NCBI GenBank assembly: GCA_903858185.1
Contig: CAIOHT010000078.1
Coordinates: forward strand, 1 to 55,764
Direction: 5' to 3'
Length of the DNA stretch: 55,764 nucleotides
Source: an uncultured Caulobacterales bacterium
Lineage (GTDB): Bacteria > Pseudomonadota > Alphaproteobacteria > Caulobacterales > Caulobacteraceae
The notes beneath the pieces are model-generated. The model had not been told where the DNA came from, made no database searches, and saw only the letters and a program-made list of their open reading frames with translations. How positions within the stretch are numbered: position 1 is the first letter of the stretch; every line of letters begins with the position of its first letter. The translations under genes and the position numbers were made by a program. Shown piece by piece: positions 8,590 to 17,756 of this stretch.

Positions 8590-11471
8590 CCGGCTGGCGG
8601 CACGCCTCTCTCGGCCTCGTCGATCGCAGTCGTCCGATCTCTTTCCGATGGGAGGGGCGTAGCTATCGCGGGTTTCGTGGCGATACGCTCGCATCCGCCC
8701 TTCTGGCCAACGGGGTTTCGATCGTCGGGCGAAGCTTCAAGCACCACCGTCCGCGTGGTCTTCTTGCAGCAGGCCTTGAGGAGCCCAGCGCCATCGTTCA
8801 GACGGGTGCCGGGGCGAAAAGCCTTCCCAATCTGCGGGCGACAGAGGTCGATCTGGTCGAAGGGCTCGAAGCGCACGCCGTCAATGCCTGGCCCAGCGTT
8901 TCAACGGATGTTTTCGCCTCGCTTGGTCTGATGAAGCGGTTCATCCCGGCAGCCTTTTACTACAAGACCTTTATGTGGCCGGGATGGGAGCTGTTCGAGC
9001 CATGGATACGACGCCTCGCAGGGCTGGGGCATGCTCCGGATCAGCCGGATCCCGACACTTATGAGCACGCCCATGATCATGTCGATACGCTGATCATCGG
9101 GGCTGGTGTCGCCGGCCTTCAGGCGGCTCTCGCCTCCATCCGTTCAGGCGTCACCACGCTTCTGATCGAACATGACGCCGTCGCCGGCGGCCGGGCGCTT
9201 GGCGCAGAACAGAGCCTTTCCGGTACACCTGTCGGGTCCTGGATTGCAGAGGCGCTTGCCGAGATCGATGCGGCGCCTCATGGGCGCAGGCTCATGCGCT
9301 CCACCGCGATCGGCCTTTATGATCATGGTCTTGCAGCCATATACGAGCACTCTGATCCTGCAGGGCCTCCCGGAGATCACGGATCGCTTCGGGGACGATT
9401 GTGGAAGATCCGGGCCCGCAGGATCATTGTGGCTGCCGGCGCCATCGAGCGGCCTCTCGTGTTTTCCGGAAATGATTGCCCGGGCGTGATGCTGGCTTCG
9501 GCGGCCGAGACCTACCTGCATCGATACGGCGTTGTCAGCGGACGGCGCATTGTTCTGGCTGCGAACAATGACAGGGCCTATCGGGCCGCCTTCGCCCTGA
9601 ATGACGCCGGCGCCGAGATCGTCGCGGTTCTCGATGCGCGTCCCGAGGCCGATATCGGCCTGCTCGAGATCGCCCGTGAGCGTTTCCCCGTGCACTCTGA
9701 AACCCTTCCTCTGCGTGTCGAGGGACGCGATCGTGTCAGGGCTGTGAGGCCGGCGCGCCTTGATGGATCAGGCGCGATGGCGTCTCTGTCCGATGAGATC
9801 GCCTGCGACACGGTTCTCGTCTCCGGGGGATGGACGCCCTCGGTCCATCTTCATTCGCATATCGGCGGACGACTCCGCTGGGATGACATGATCTCGTCGT
9901 TTGTTCCCGTTCAGCCGAGCGATGTCCTCAGCGTCGGGGAGGCGGCGGGCGAGTTTGCCGATCTCGGGCGCATCCGTCCGATCGTCTGTGTTGAGACCCC
10001 AGGCGGCCGCGAGGAGGAGACAGCGTTCGTTGATCTCCAGAATGATGTGACGCTGCTTGATGTGCGTCTGGCTGTCCGGGAGAATTTCCGGTCAGTGGAG
10101 CATCTCAAGCGTTACACCACGCTCGGCATGGCGACCGACCAGGGCAAGACCTCCAATATCAACGGTCTTGCGATCTTGGCCGCTGAACTCGGCCGGACGC
10201 CGGCAGAGGTCGGGGTTACGCGCTTCCGTCCGCCCTATCATCCAACGCCGATCGGGGCGTTCGCCGGCCACCGGATCGGGGACACACTCAGGCCGAGGCG
10301 ACGCCTTGCTGCGGATGCGGCTCATGCGCGGATGGGCGCGCGAATGGAGGATTACGGACACTGGTCCCGGCCCGCTTTCTATCCGCAAGCGAGGGAGACT
10401 GAGCGTGAGGCCGTCCATCGGGAGGCTTGCGCTGTCCGGACCGCCGCCGGGCTTTTTGACGCCTCATCTCTCGGCAAGATTGAGGTGATCGGTCCGGACG
10501 CCGGCCTTTTCCTCGATCGCATCTATCCCGGGTCGATGGCCGCCATGAAGCCCGGGCGATGCAAGTATGCGGTCATGCTCTCCGAGCACGCAACCATCCT
10601 CGATGACGGCGTCGTCGCCCGACTGGATACGAACCGGTTTCTTGTGGGCGCGACCAGCGGGAATGCTGAAAAAGTCGCAGCTCATCTTGAAGACTGGCTC
10701 CAGTGCGAATGGCCTGAGCTTCGCGTGATGACAACCGATGTCACGATGGACTGGGCGGTGATGACGATCAGCGGACCGAAGGCGCGCCTGATCCTCGCTC
10801 AGCTGGGCGCATCCATCGATGTCTCCCGTGAGGCTTTCCCGCATCTCAGCGTCCGCGAGGGGACACTGCTCGGGGTTCCATGCCGCATTCAGAGGGTGAG
10901 CTTTACCGGCGAGGTGAGTTTCGAGATTTCGATCCCCTGGGCGTATGCCGAAGATCTTCACTCGCGTCTCATGGCGTCCGGGGCCTCTCTTGGTCTTACC
11001 CCTGTCGGCATCGAAGCGATCATGACGCTAAGGATCGAGAAGGGTTTCATTCATCTAGGATCCGAGACAGACGGTGTCACCCTGCCTGACGATCTGGGTC
11101 TGTCCGGACTTGTGTCCCGGAGAAAGGCGGATTTTGTCGGCAAGCGCTCGCTCAGCCGACCGGAGGCGCTGCGACAGGACAGGCGACAGCTGGTCGGGCT
11201 CGAGACGCTCGACGGGTCGGCGCCGCCGATTGGCGCTCATGTCGTCTCTGACCGGCCAGACAGTCTGCGGGGGGCCGCCCACTCCGAGGGCTGGGTGACT
11301 TCTTCGATCCTGTCTCCCACCCTGTCGCGTGGAATCGCTCTCGGGCTCGTTGAGGCGGGACGATCAAGGCATGGAGAGATCGTGATCCTTCGCGACGGGA
11401 ACCGCGTCCTTAAGGCCCGTATCACGCCGCCGGGCGCGTACGATCCCTCAGGAGAGCGGATGCATGATTGA
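8586..11471 (+). CDS. soxA: Sarcosine oxidase subunit alpha
   Basis: This is the large subunit, 961 residues. In the complex it binds NAD+ and receives the methyl group, making 5,10-methylene-tetrahydrofolate. The N-terminal ~100 residues form the ferredoxin-like fold (YRGFRGDTLASALLANG, SFKHHRPRG). A nucleotide-binding module follows (DTLIIGAGVAGLQAALASIRSG, then the GAIERPLVF block). The C-terminal ~390 residues are an aminomethyltransferase/GcvT-like folate domain (GLFDASSLGKIEV, VSFTGEVSFEI, GSETDGVTLPDDLGL). The length is close to the usual ~1000 and no break was seen. It overlaps soxD by 4 nt and soxG by 8 nt. Confidence 0.96.
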   Translation: MTGWRHASLGLVDRSRPISFRWEGRSYRGFRGDTLASALLANGVSIVGRSFKHHRPRGLLAAGLEEPSAIVQTGAGAKSLPNLRATEVDLVEGLEAHAVNAWPSVSTDVFASLGLMKRFIPAAFYYKTFMWPGWELFEPWIRRLAGLGHAPDQPDPDTYEHAHDHVDTLIIGAGVAGLQAALASIRSGVTTLLIEHDAVAGGRALGAEQSLSGTPVGSWIAEALAEIDAAPHGRRLMRSTAIGLYDHGLAAIYEHSDPAGPPGDHGSLRGRLWKIRARRIIVAAGAIERPLVFSGNDCPGVMLASAAETYLHRYGVVSGRRIVLAANNDRAYRAAFALNDAGAEIVAVLDARPEADIGLLEIARERFPVHSETLPLRVEGRDRVRAVRPARLDGSGAMASLSDEIACDTVLVSGGWTPSVHLHSHIGGRLRWDDMISSFVPVQPSDVLSVGEAAGEFADLGRIRPIVCVETPGGREEETAFVDLQNDVTLLDVRLAVRENFRSVEHLKRYTTLGMATDQGKTSNINGLAILAAELGRTPAEVGVTRFRPPYHPTPIGAFAGHRIGDTLRPRRRLAADAAHARMGARMEDYGHWSRPAFYPQARETEREAVHREACAVRTAAGLFDASSLGKIEVIGPDAGLFLDRIYPGSMAAMKPGRCKYAVMLSEHATILDDGVVARLDTNRFLVGATSGNAEKVAAHLEDWLQCEWPELRVMTTDVTMDWAVMTISGPKARLILAQLGASIDVSREAFPHLSVREGTLLGVPCRIQRVSFTGEVSFEISIPWAYAEDLHSRLMASGASLGLTPVGIEAIMTLRIEKGFIHLGSETDGVTLPDDLGLSGLVSRRKADFVGKRSLSRPEALRQDRRQLVGLETLDGSAPPIGAHVVSDRPDSLRGAAHSEGWVTSSILSPTLSRGIALGLVEAGRSRHGEIVILRDGNRVLKARITPPGAYDPSGERMHD

Positions 11472-11994
11472 CCTTGCGCGATCGCCTGTCTTCCCCTGCT
11501 CCTGCAAGGCCGCCTCCATGGTAGACGGCCTCGGCATATTCCGTATCCGTCATCTGCCGTCAGGCCCGTCCCCCGGGCGATCGGGCCCTGAAGCTCTGGC
11601 CGGGCTCCCGGATTGCCTCAGCGTTCAGGACAGGGGAGGGGCTTGGCTGGCGTCTGTCGCGCCCCTTGACTGGCTCCTCCTCGGGCCTGCCTCCTCGGCC
11701 CGCTCGTGTCTGGACCGGCTTGGTTCAGGTCTTGATCCCGCCCTGGCCCGCATCTACGACATCAGCGCCTCGAGGATTATTCTCGAACTGGATCCTGAGC
11801 GTGAGGAGAGGGTTCTGTCCGCTTATACGAGCCTTCCGCGTGAGCAGGCTCTAAGCGCATGGCGATGCGCGCCGACCCGGTTCGGAGACTGTCTCGTGAC
11901 ATTTATCCGGCGCCAGGCGGGGTCAGGGATTTTGATGGTTCTGGATCCCAGCCTCGCCTCCTATGTCGCGTCTCTTCTTAAGAGAATGGACTGA
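11464..11994 (+). CDS. soxG: Sarcosine oxidase subunit gamma
   Basis: This is the fourth subunit, 176 residues. It starts at ATG 11464, inside the last codons of soxA. The C-terminal half has the weakly conserved SoxG/GcvT-like pattern (LDRLGSGLDPALARIYDISASRIILELDP, FGDCLVTFIRRQ, FLILVLDPSLASYV-like ending). Gamma subunits diverge strongly, so identity rests mainly on position at the end of soxBDAG. A strong hairpin follows 125 nt downstream. Confidence 0.88.
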   Translation: MIDLARSPVFPCSCKAASMVDGLGIFRIRHLPSGPSPGRSGPEALAGLPDCLSVQDRGGAWLASVAPLDWLLLGPASSARSCLDRLGSGLDPALARIYDISASRIILELDPEREERVLSAYTSLPREQALSAWRCAPTRFGDCLVTFIRRQAGSGILMVLDPSLASYVASLLKRMD

Positions 11995-12118
11995 GCCGGA
12001 GGGCCCTGCCGGTGAGATGCGCCGGAAGGCTCGTCTGGATGATACATGCGGCAGGATGATCCGGTCGTTTGTGTTCGATCCGGCGCGTAGAGCTGTCCTC
12101 TCGGTGTTGTTCCTGCTC

Positions 12119-12157
12119 GGGCGGGCTGGCGGCCTGTATCTGGTCGCCAGCCCGCCC
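12119..12157. terminator. Strong hairpin between convergent sox and TonB-receptor genes
   Basis: There is a perfect 13-bp stem: GGGCGGGCTGGCG (12119-12131) pairs with CGCCAGCCCGCCC (12145-12157) around a 13-nt loop. It sits between soxG (ends 11994) and the TonB-receptor stop (12178). Only short T-rich sequence follows, so it may be a weakly bidirectional terminator or a 3'-end stabiliser. Confidence 0.7.
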
Positions 12158-12177
12158 TTGCGCAGTTGTTAGGCCCC

Positions 12178-14346
12178 TCAGAAGGAGACGTCGAAGGAGA
12201 TGCCGTAGAGGCGCGGTTCGTTCACGCTGGTCGAGAGACCGGCTCCGAACTTGATGAACTCGTCGGTGACGTTTCTGGCGAAGAGCTGCGCCTTCCAGTT
12301 ATCCCGTTCGAGGCCGACCGAGGCGTTGAAGAGAGAGTAGTCGCCCTGCTTGACCGGGGCGGTCAGGCTGTAGATGACCTCGCTCTGATAGACGCCGTCG
12401 GCGTGAGCGGTCAGGATCAGGCCGTTGGACAGCGGATAGCGCGCATCGGCGTAGATGGCGCCCCTTGTGTCGGGCTCGCCGACGAGCGGCAGTCCGACGA
12501 AGGTCGGACGGGCCGAGCTGGTGATTTCGGTGTTGAGGACCGAAACGTTTCCGCCGATCGAGATGTTGTCCGTCACTGACAGATCAGCCACGAGTTCCGC
12601 GCCCGTGATCTTGGCCTGTCCGATGTTGTCCGCATACTGCTGGGTCGGGGGTGCCTGCGGGTTCACGACCTCCTGGCGGTCATTCCAGTCGGTCGAGAAG
12701 GCGGCGGCCGAAAGGGTCAGACGGTCGTCGAAGAAGGTTCCCTTCGATCCGATCTCATAGCTCCAGATCGTCTCTGCGCCGTAGATGTTGTTCCTTGCGC
12801 CTGAATTGTTGAAGTCTGTATTGCCGCCAGGACCGCGAAAGCCCCGGGTGGCGCTGGCGTAGACCTGAAGATTGTCAGTCGGGCGATACTGGATCGCGAA
12901 CTTAGGCGTGACGATTTCGTAGTCGAAGTTGACAACGAACAGGCCGTCGGCGGGCAGAAAGACCACGGTGGGGAAGTCATCCTTCTGATCGTAGGTGATC
13001 GTCCGGCTTTCCTTCGTGTAGCGAAGACCGGCGACCAGGGTCCACTGCGGGGAAAAATCGTACTCCGTTTCCGCAAAAACCGCTTTCTGGTTGTAGTCCT
13101 CAAAACGCCTCAGACGAAGATAGGTGAAGTCGACCTTGGGGCGACCCAGGAAGTCGACGCCGACCGTATTGGTGGTGTCGAAGTAATAGGCCCCCGCCAC
13201 CCATCGAAACGGTCCTTCATCCGTCGATACAAGCCTGATCTCCTGGTTGAAGGCGTCGTCGTCGATATTGAGTGTCTGGTAGAATTCGTCGAACTGGAAG
13301 CCGGAGGGAACCTTTCCGAGGCCGGTGAGCACGCCCGGAAGGAAGCCGTTGAAGGAGTTGAGGTTGAAGAGGCGCGAGGTTTCGCGCTTGAACATGTTGC
13401 TCGAGCTCGTCAGCTCCGCAAAGTCGAAGTCGTACTTTACCGTGACGTTGAACTGATCGATGTCGTCGGCGCGCGTCTCGTTAGTGTAGTTGATGGTCTG
13501 CTTGTAGCTGGTGTTGGCCTCCTGGCGTGACCCGTAGTCTGAACGCACGAAGGACCCGGTCGAAGAAATCTCCAGCCGATCGCTGGCTTTCCACAGAGCC
13601 TTTACCCGCCCGCTCCAGTAGTCCAGATCGTTGGCGTTCTCGCGGCCGTTGATCCCGATATTGTCGATCCATCCGCCTTCATCGCGCCGCGACAGGCTCG
13701 CGCGTACCGCAAACTTATCCTCGACGATCGGAATGTTGACGACGCCGTCGAAATTGTAGCCGGGGTCGCCGATCTCGGTCGACAGATAGGTGACCTTAGT
13801 GCGCGCCTCGAATTTGGACAGGTTGGGCTGCTTGGACAGAATGCGGATCACGCCCCCGAGTGCGCTTTCCCCGAAGAGGGTTCCCTGGGGGCCGCGCAGC
13901 ACTTCGACGCGCTCGATGTCGAAGGTCTTGATATCCGGGGAGGCGACCGGATCGGAGACGACCGGGACATCGTCGATGTAAAAGCTGATCGGTGCTTTGG
14001 CGCGCTGGCCGCCGCCGCCGGAGACGCCCCGGATGGAGAGCTGGTTGAGGCCGGCCGACTGCTGTCTGAATGTCACGCCCGGCACCTGACGGATGTAGTC
14101 GGCCAGATCGTCCTGCGCGTTCTTCACCAGGTCATCGCCCTGGATGGCCGTTAGGCTGAGGGGGAGATCGCTCACTTCCGCTTCACGGCGGGTCGCCGTC
14201 ACGATGACGACGTCCCTGTCCTCGCCGGCCTTCGCCTCGGGCGGGGACGCGGCGCTCTCCTGCGCGACTGCCGGCCCTGCGGAGGCAAGGAGCATCATGA
14301 GCGCCCCCGCCGATACGGTTAGCTGGAACTCCCTCTTAAATCGCAT
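12178..14346 (-). CDS. TonB-dependent outer-membrane receptor
   Basis: This is a complete 722-residue TonB-dependent receptor. The signal peptide spans about residues 1-29 (ending GPAVAQ). The plug domain follows with VIVTATRREAEVSDLPLS, IRGVSGGGG, IERVEVLRGPQGTLFGESALGG and IRILSKQP. The barrel ends with the required aromatic terminus (GISFDVSF, Phe last). The gene lies between the sox operon and the kbl-peptide operon. Its promoter region carries CTAATATTTCAG, similar to the palindrome upstream of other island genes, so it is probably the outer-membrane entry route for the island's substrate. The substrate itself is unknown. Confidence 0.95.
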   Translation of the reverse strand: MRFKREFQLTVSAGALMMLLASAGPAVAQESAASPPEAKAGEDRDVVIVTATRREAEVSDLPLSLTAIQGDDLVKNAQDDLADYIRQVPGVTFRQQSAGLNQLSIRGVSGGGGQRAKAPISFYIDDVPVVSDPVASPDIKTFDIERVEVLRGPQGTLFGESALGGVIRILSKQPNLSKFEARTKVTYLSTEIGDPGYNFDGVVNIPIVEDKFAVRASLSRRDEGGWIDNIGINGRENANDLDYWSGRVKALWKASDRLEISSTGSFVRSDYGSRQEANTSYKQTINYTNETRADDIDQFNVTVKYDFDFAELTSSSNMFKRETSRLFNLNSFNGFLPGVLTGLGKVPSGFQFDEFYQTLNIDDDAFNQEIRLVSTDEGPFRWVAGAYYFDTTNTVGVDFLGRPKVDFTYLRLRRFEDYNQKAVFAETEYDFSPQWTLVAGLRYTKESRTITYDQKDDFPTVVFLPADGLFVVNFDYEIVTPKFAIQYRPTDNLQVYASATRGFRGPGGNTDFNNSGARNNIYGAETIWSYEIGSKGTFFDDRLTLSAAAFSTDWNDRQEVVNPQAPPTQQYADNIGQAKITGAELVADLSVTDNISIGGNVSVLNTEITSSARPTFVGLPLVGEPDTRGAIYADARYPLSNGLILTAHADGVYQSEVIYSLTAPVKQGDYSLFNASVGLERDNWKAQLFARNVTDEFIKFGAGLSTSVNEPRLYGISFDVSF

Positions 14347-14394
14347 GGATCTCTCCCTTCTGGATCAGGCGCAACGTCGTGAGCTCATGCGATG

Positions 14395-14449
14395 CTGAAA
14401 TATTAGATGAGTCAATTCATCCTTGTCTCATTTTGACTCGTTCTGACTC
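14395..14449 (-). promoter_or_regulatory. TonB-receptor promoter region with operator-like site and TGACTC repeats
   Basis: Reading the minus strand, TTGACT (14415-14410) is followed at once by CATCTAATATTTCAG. CTAATATTTCAG (14406-14395) matches 9 of 12 bases of the palindrome CTAACATGTTAG. Upstream, TGACTC occurs twice on the plus strand (14434-14439 and 14444-14449), exactly one helical turn apart, plus an inverted TGAGTCA at 14408-14414. The layout suggests a repressor site in the promoter and a possible activator site upstream. Confidence 0.45.
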
Positions 14450-14540
14450 CTCGTACAAATCTCAGTAAGTACTGTGTTTTTTGGCGGATACTCGCAAGCC
14501 TTAAGGCTTTGCCTGTGAATTGCGTCGTCAGTATTTCCCT

Positions 14541-14552
14541 CTAAAATGTTAG
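14541..14552. promoter_or_regulatory. Palindromic operator candidate CTAAAATGTTAG
   Basis: This differs at one position from the perfect palindrome CTAACATGTTAG at 26667-26678. It lies in the 248-nt gap between the kbl stop and the TonB-receptor start. It is about 195 nt upstream of the receptor ATG, far from a core promoter, so it may be an auxiliary site used by looping. Confidence 0.5.
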
Positions 14553-14594
14553 AAATCCCTGTTTTGTGGCCGGGAAAACACACCCTGATCCTAA

Positions 14595-15800
14595 TCAAAG
14601 GATGCCTGTTTCCTGTCCAGCAGCCCGGAACGCTGCGATTGCCAGATCGATCTGAGCCTCGTCATGGGCGGCGCTGGCCTGAAGCCGGACGCGGGCGGCG
14701 CCGCGCGGGACGACGGGAAATGAGAACCCTGTCGCATAGACCCCATGACGAAACAGGCTTGCCGACAGGGCGAGGGTGGCGGCCGCATCTCCGATCATCA
14801 CCGGGATGATCGGATGCTCTCCCGGCAGTAGCGTGAAGCCGGCTTCGGTGAGGCCTGAGCGCAGTCGACCCGCATTGGCGTGCAGACGCGATCGGCGTTC
14901 GTCCTCGGTTCGTGCGATCCTGACCGCCTCGATCGCCGCCCCTGCGATCGCCGGGGCAAGCGTGTTGGAAAACAGGTAGGGACGCGCCCGCTGTCGCAGG
15001 AGCCGGATCACCGGCGCTCGCGCGCACACAAATCCTCCCATGCCTCCTCCCAGCGCCTTGCCCAGGGTGCCGGTCAGAATGTCGATCCTGTCTGAAACCC
15101 CGCGATAGGCGCCGCTGCCGCGGCCTTCCGGGCCGATGAGCCCGGTTGCATGACAGTCGTCGACCATGACCAGCGCGCCGTGCGCGCGCGCGATGTCGGT
15201 CAGGGAGATCAGGTCGGGTATCGCCCCGTCCATGGAGAAGACCCCGTCGGTGACCACGAGGCAGGTACGCGCGCCGTCCTCCCTGGCTCTCGTCAGCGCG
15301 GAGACAAGGTCGCTCATGTCGCCGTTCCGGTAGACATAGCGGCGGGCTTTGCTCAGACGTATGCCGTCAATGATGGATGCATGATTGAGGCTGTCGGAGA
15401 TGACGGCGTCTTCGCCGCCGAGAAGAGGCTCGAAGACAGCCCCATTGGCGTCGAAGCAGGCCGCGAACAGAAGGGCGTCCTCATAGCCGAGCCAGGCGCT
15501 GATGTCGTGCTCCAGCTGCTTATGAAGCGTCTGCGTGCCGCAAATGAATCGCACAGACGCCAGCCCTGCTCCCCATTCCTCCATGGCCGATCGGGCCGCG
15601 GCGATGATGCGGGGATCATTGGCGAGACCGAGATAATTGTTGGAGCAGAGATTGATGACCCGTTTCTCACCCTCTGGGGTCGAGACGCCCACCTCGGAAG
15701 ATTGAGGCGTCGTCATGATACGCTCGATCTTGGTCAGGCCTTCCGTCTCGATCGCCTCTAGGGCGGCGTCGATCCTCGAGAAGAAGTCGGTATCGCTCAT
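14595..15800 (-). CDS. kbl: Glycine C-acetyltransferase (2-amino-3-ketobutyrate CoA ligase)
   Basis: This is a PLP enzyme of the alpha-oxoamine synthase family that interconverts glycine plus acetyl-CoA with 2-amino-3-ketobutyrate. From ATG 15800 it is 401 residues, the usual Kbl length. It begins MSDTDFFSRIDAALEAIETEGLTKIERIM and contains the Kbl hallmark VINLCSNNYLGLANDPR. VMVDDCHATGLIGPEGRGS and the PLP-lysine motif GTLGKALGGGMGG follow. The start 17 nt after the preceding ABC gene is far better than a longer upstream frame, which overlaps that gene. No threonine dehydrogenase lies nearby, so it may work on glycine released by the sarcosine oxidase or by peptidases here. Confidence 0.93.
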   Translation of the reverse strand: MSDTDFFSRIDAALEAIETEGLTKIERIMTTPQSSEVGVSTPEGEKRVINLCSNNYLGLANDPRIIAAARSAMEEWGAGLASVRFICGTQTLHKQLEHDISAWLGYEDALLFAACFDANGAVFEPLLGGEDAVISDSLNHASIIDGIRLSKARRYVYRNGDMSDLVSALTRAREDGARTCLVVTDGVFSMDGAIPDLISLTDIARAHGALVMVDDCHATGLIGPEGRGSGAYRGVSDRIDILTGTLGKALGGGMGGFVCARAPVIRLLRQRARPYLFSNTLAPAIAGAAIEAVRIARTEDERRSRLHANAGRLRSGLTEAGFTLLPGEHPIIPVMIGDAAATLALSASLFRHGVYATGFSFPVVPRGAARVRLQASAAHDEAQIDLAIAAFRAAGQETGIL

Positions 15801-15816
15801 CAGGGTCTGCTTTTCT

Positions 15817-16776
15817 TCACGGACGTTGACGGTTCCAGCAGGCGACGGCGTGGCCTCGTCCCCCGTTCTCAAGGAGCGGTCTTTGTGCAAGACAGGTCGG
15901 CGTCGCCTCCGGGCACTGGCCCGCGAAGGCGCATCCTCTCTCTGCGCCCGGGCTCGGCGCCGGGTTCGCGCCGGGAAGTGATACAGGACTGCATCCGCCG
16001 GCGCTCTCCAGAAGAGCCCTCGAATAGGGGTGGCCCGGCCCGGCGAAGAAGATCTCAGCGGGTGCATCCTCGATCAGACGCCCCTGGTAGAGAACAAGGA
16101 CGCGGTCGCACATGTGTCGGACGGCGGCGAGGTCGTGGCTGATGAAGAGGATCGCCATGCCGAAGCGTTCACGCAGGTCGGCGAGAAGGTTGAGGATCTG
16201 CGCCTGGATGGAGGCGTCGAGGGCGCTGACGGCTTCATCGCATATCAGGATGTCCGGTCGGACAAGGACGTTGCGAGCGATGGCGATCCGCTGAAGCTGG
16301 CCGCCGGAGAACTCATGGGGAAACCTGTCCGCGCACGCTGCTGCCAGGCCGACGAGTTCCAGCGCCCCGGCGATGCGGCGATCGCGGTCAGCGGCCTCCA
16401 GCCGGGTGTCCCTGATCATAAGTGGCTCGCGAAGGCTCGCGGAGATGGTCAGGCGAGGGTTCAGGCTGTCGAGAGGATTCTGGAACACCATCTGCATGGG
16501 CACCCGACCCCGTCTCAGCGCGGCCCCGGACAGGGTGTGCAGAGGCATGCCGTTCAGCCAGACTGCGCCGGAGCGCGCGGGACCCAGCTGCAGTATACCG
16601 CGTGCGAGAGATGATTTCCCCGATCCGCTCTCACCTATGAGTCCGCAGACCTCTCCGGCGCCGATGTCGAAGGATACATCCTCCACCGCCGCCCTTCGCT
16701 GTCGGTGTGCGCCAGCGCCGGGATAGCGGACGGTGAGGCCGGATACGCGCAGCACGATCCCTTGGGCATCGCTCAT
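15817..16776 (-). CDS. Peptide ABC transporter ATP-binding protein (DppF/OppF type)
   Basis: This is the second ATPase of a dipeptide/oligopeptide importer, 319 residues. The Walker A motif is GLIGESGSGKSSLARG, the signature is EFSGGQLQRIAIARN and Walker B is DILICDEAVSALD. The C-terminal oligopeptide-transporter extension is present with its Cys cluster (GCAFAGQCPEATPTC). It starts at ATG 16776, overlapping the upstream ATPase stop by 4 nt. It is cytoplasmic and attached to the DppB/DppC membrane pair encoded upstream. Confidence 0.93.
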   Translation of the reverse strand: MSDAQGIVLRVSGLTVRYPGAGAHRQRRAAVEDVSFDIGAGEVCGLIGESGSGKSSLARGILQLGPARSGAVWLNGMPLHTLSGAALRRGRVPMQMVFQNPLDSLNPRLTISASLREPLMIRDTRLEAADRDRRIAGALELVGLAAACADRFPHEFSGGQLQRIAIARNVLVRPDILICDEAVSALDASIQAQILNLLADLRERFGMAILFISHDLAAVRHMCDRVLVLYQGRLIEDAPAEIFFAGPGHPYSRALLESAGGCSPVSLPGANPAPSPGAERGCAFAGQCPEATPTCLAQRPLLENGGRGHAVACWNRQRP

Positions 16777-17756
16777 GCAACGATCTCCGCAGTTTCGATC
16801 CAGCATGCGCTCAGGCGTCCGGGGCCTACGGGTCGAAGATCGGGCGCTGTGGTCCGGCAGGCCGTTCTCACTGTCGGGCACCGGTCGGCGAAGGGGCAGC
16901 CGTCAAGCGCCAGGCCGGCGGGGGGCGGCCCGCCGGGGAGCGCCTGCAGGCGGGGCTGTCGGGCCCCGGTCAGTTTCGGCGCCGCCGCGATGAGGCCGCG
17001 CGTATAGGGGTGAGCGGGACTGGCCAGGATCGAGGCGGCGGGACCTGTCTCGATCACGCGACCTGCGTACATGACCGCAATGGCGTCTGCGAGCCCGGCC
17101 GCCGCTCCGATATCGTGCGTGATGATGATCAGTCCTGCGCCCCGACGATCAACCGCCTCGCGCAGCAGTTTGAGGACGCTGTTGCGGACGGATGCGTCAA
17201 GAGCGGTGGTCGGCTCATCGGCGATCACAAGGTCCGGGGCGTTGATCATGGCGATGGCGATCATCACGCGCTGCGCCATGCCGCCTGAGATTTCGAATGG
17301 AAAGGACTGAAGGACCCGCTCGGGGTCCTCAATTCTCACCGATGACAGCGCCACGCGGGCGGCAAGGCGCTGCTCCGACCGGTTCATCGCGCCCCGGCCT
17401 CTCAGAGCCTCGAGCATCTGGCTTTCGATGCGCAGATGAGGCGCCAGAAAGGAGTGCGGGTTCTGGAAGACAAAGCCGATGCGATCGCCCCGCAGCGCGT
17501 TGAGGTCCTTTTTCGGCATGTTGATCAGATCGTGACCCCGGAAGAGGGCCGCGCCCTGGATCTCCGGGACCGAAGAGGTCAGGCCGAGGGCGGAGAGGAA
17601 ACTCTGGCTTTTGCCCGAGCCGGATTCTCCGACAATCGCGAGACAGGTCCCCTGTTCGACGGTCAGGGACACGCCCGATACGACCTCTACACGCCCCTGG
17701 ACGCCCTTATACCGCACGATCAGGTCGCGCAGTTCGAAGAGCGGCAATGCGTTCAC
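16773..17756 (-). CDS. Peptide ABC transporter ATP-binding protein (DppD/OppD type)
   Basis: This is the first ATPase of the importer, 327 residues. It has Walker A (AIVGESGSGKSQSF), the Q-loop VFQNPHSFLAP, the signature EISGGMAQRVMIAIAM and Walker B PDLVIADEPTTALD. The C-terminal OppD extension carries the usual Cys pattern (GCPFADRCPTVRTAC). It has 4-nt overlaps with the genes on both sides. Confidence 0.93.
   Translation of the reverse strand: MNALPLFELRDLIVRYKGVQGRVEVVSGVSLTVEQGTCLAIVGESGSGKSQSFLSALGLTSSVPEIQGAALFRGHDLINMPKKDLNALRGDRIGFVFQNPHSFLAPHLRIESQMLEALRGRGAMNRSEQRLAARVALSSVRIEDPERVLQSFPFEISGGMAQRVMIAIAMINAPDLVIADEPTTALDASVRNSVLKLLREAVDRRGAGLIIITHDIGAAAGLADAIAVMYAGRVIETGPAASILASPAHPYTRGLIAAAPKLTGARQPRLQALPGGPPPAGLALDGCPFADRCPTVRTACRTTAPDLRPVGPGRLSACWIETAEIVA

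Noticed and set aside
15801..16067. N-terminal extension of glycine C-acetyltransferase by 89 residues
   Set aside because: The extension is Arg-rich, overlaps the DppF-like gene and lacks homology to Kbl. ATG 15800 gives the normal length.
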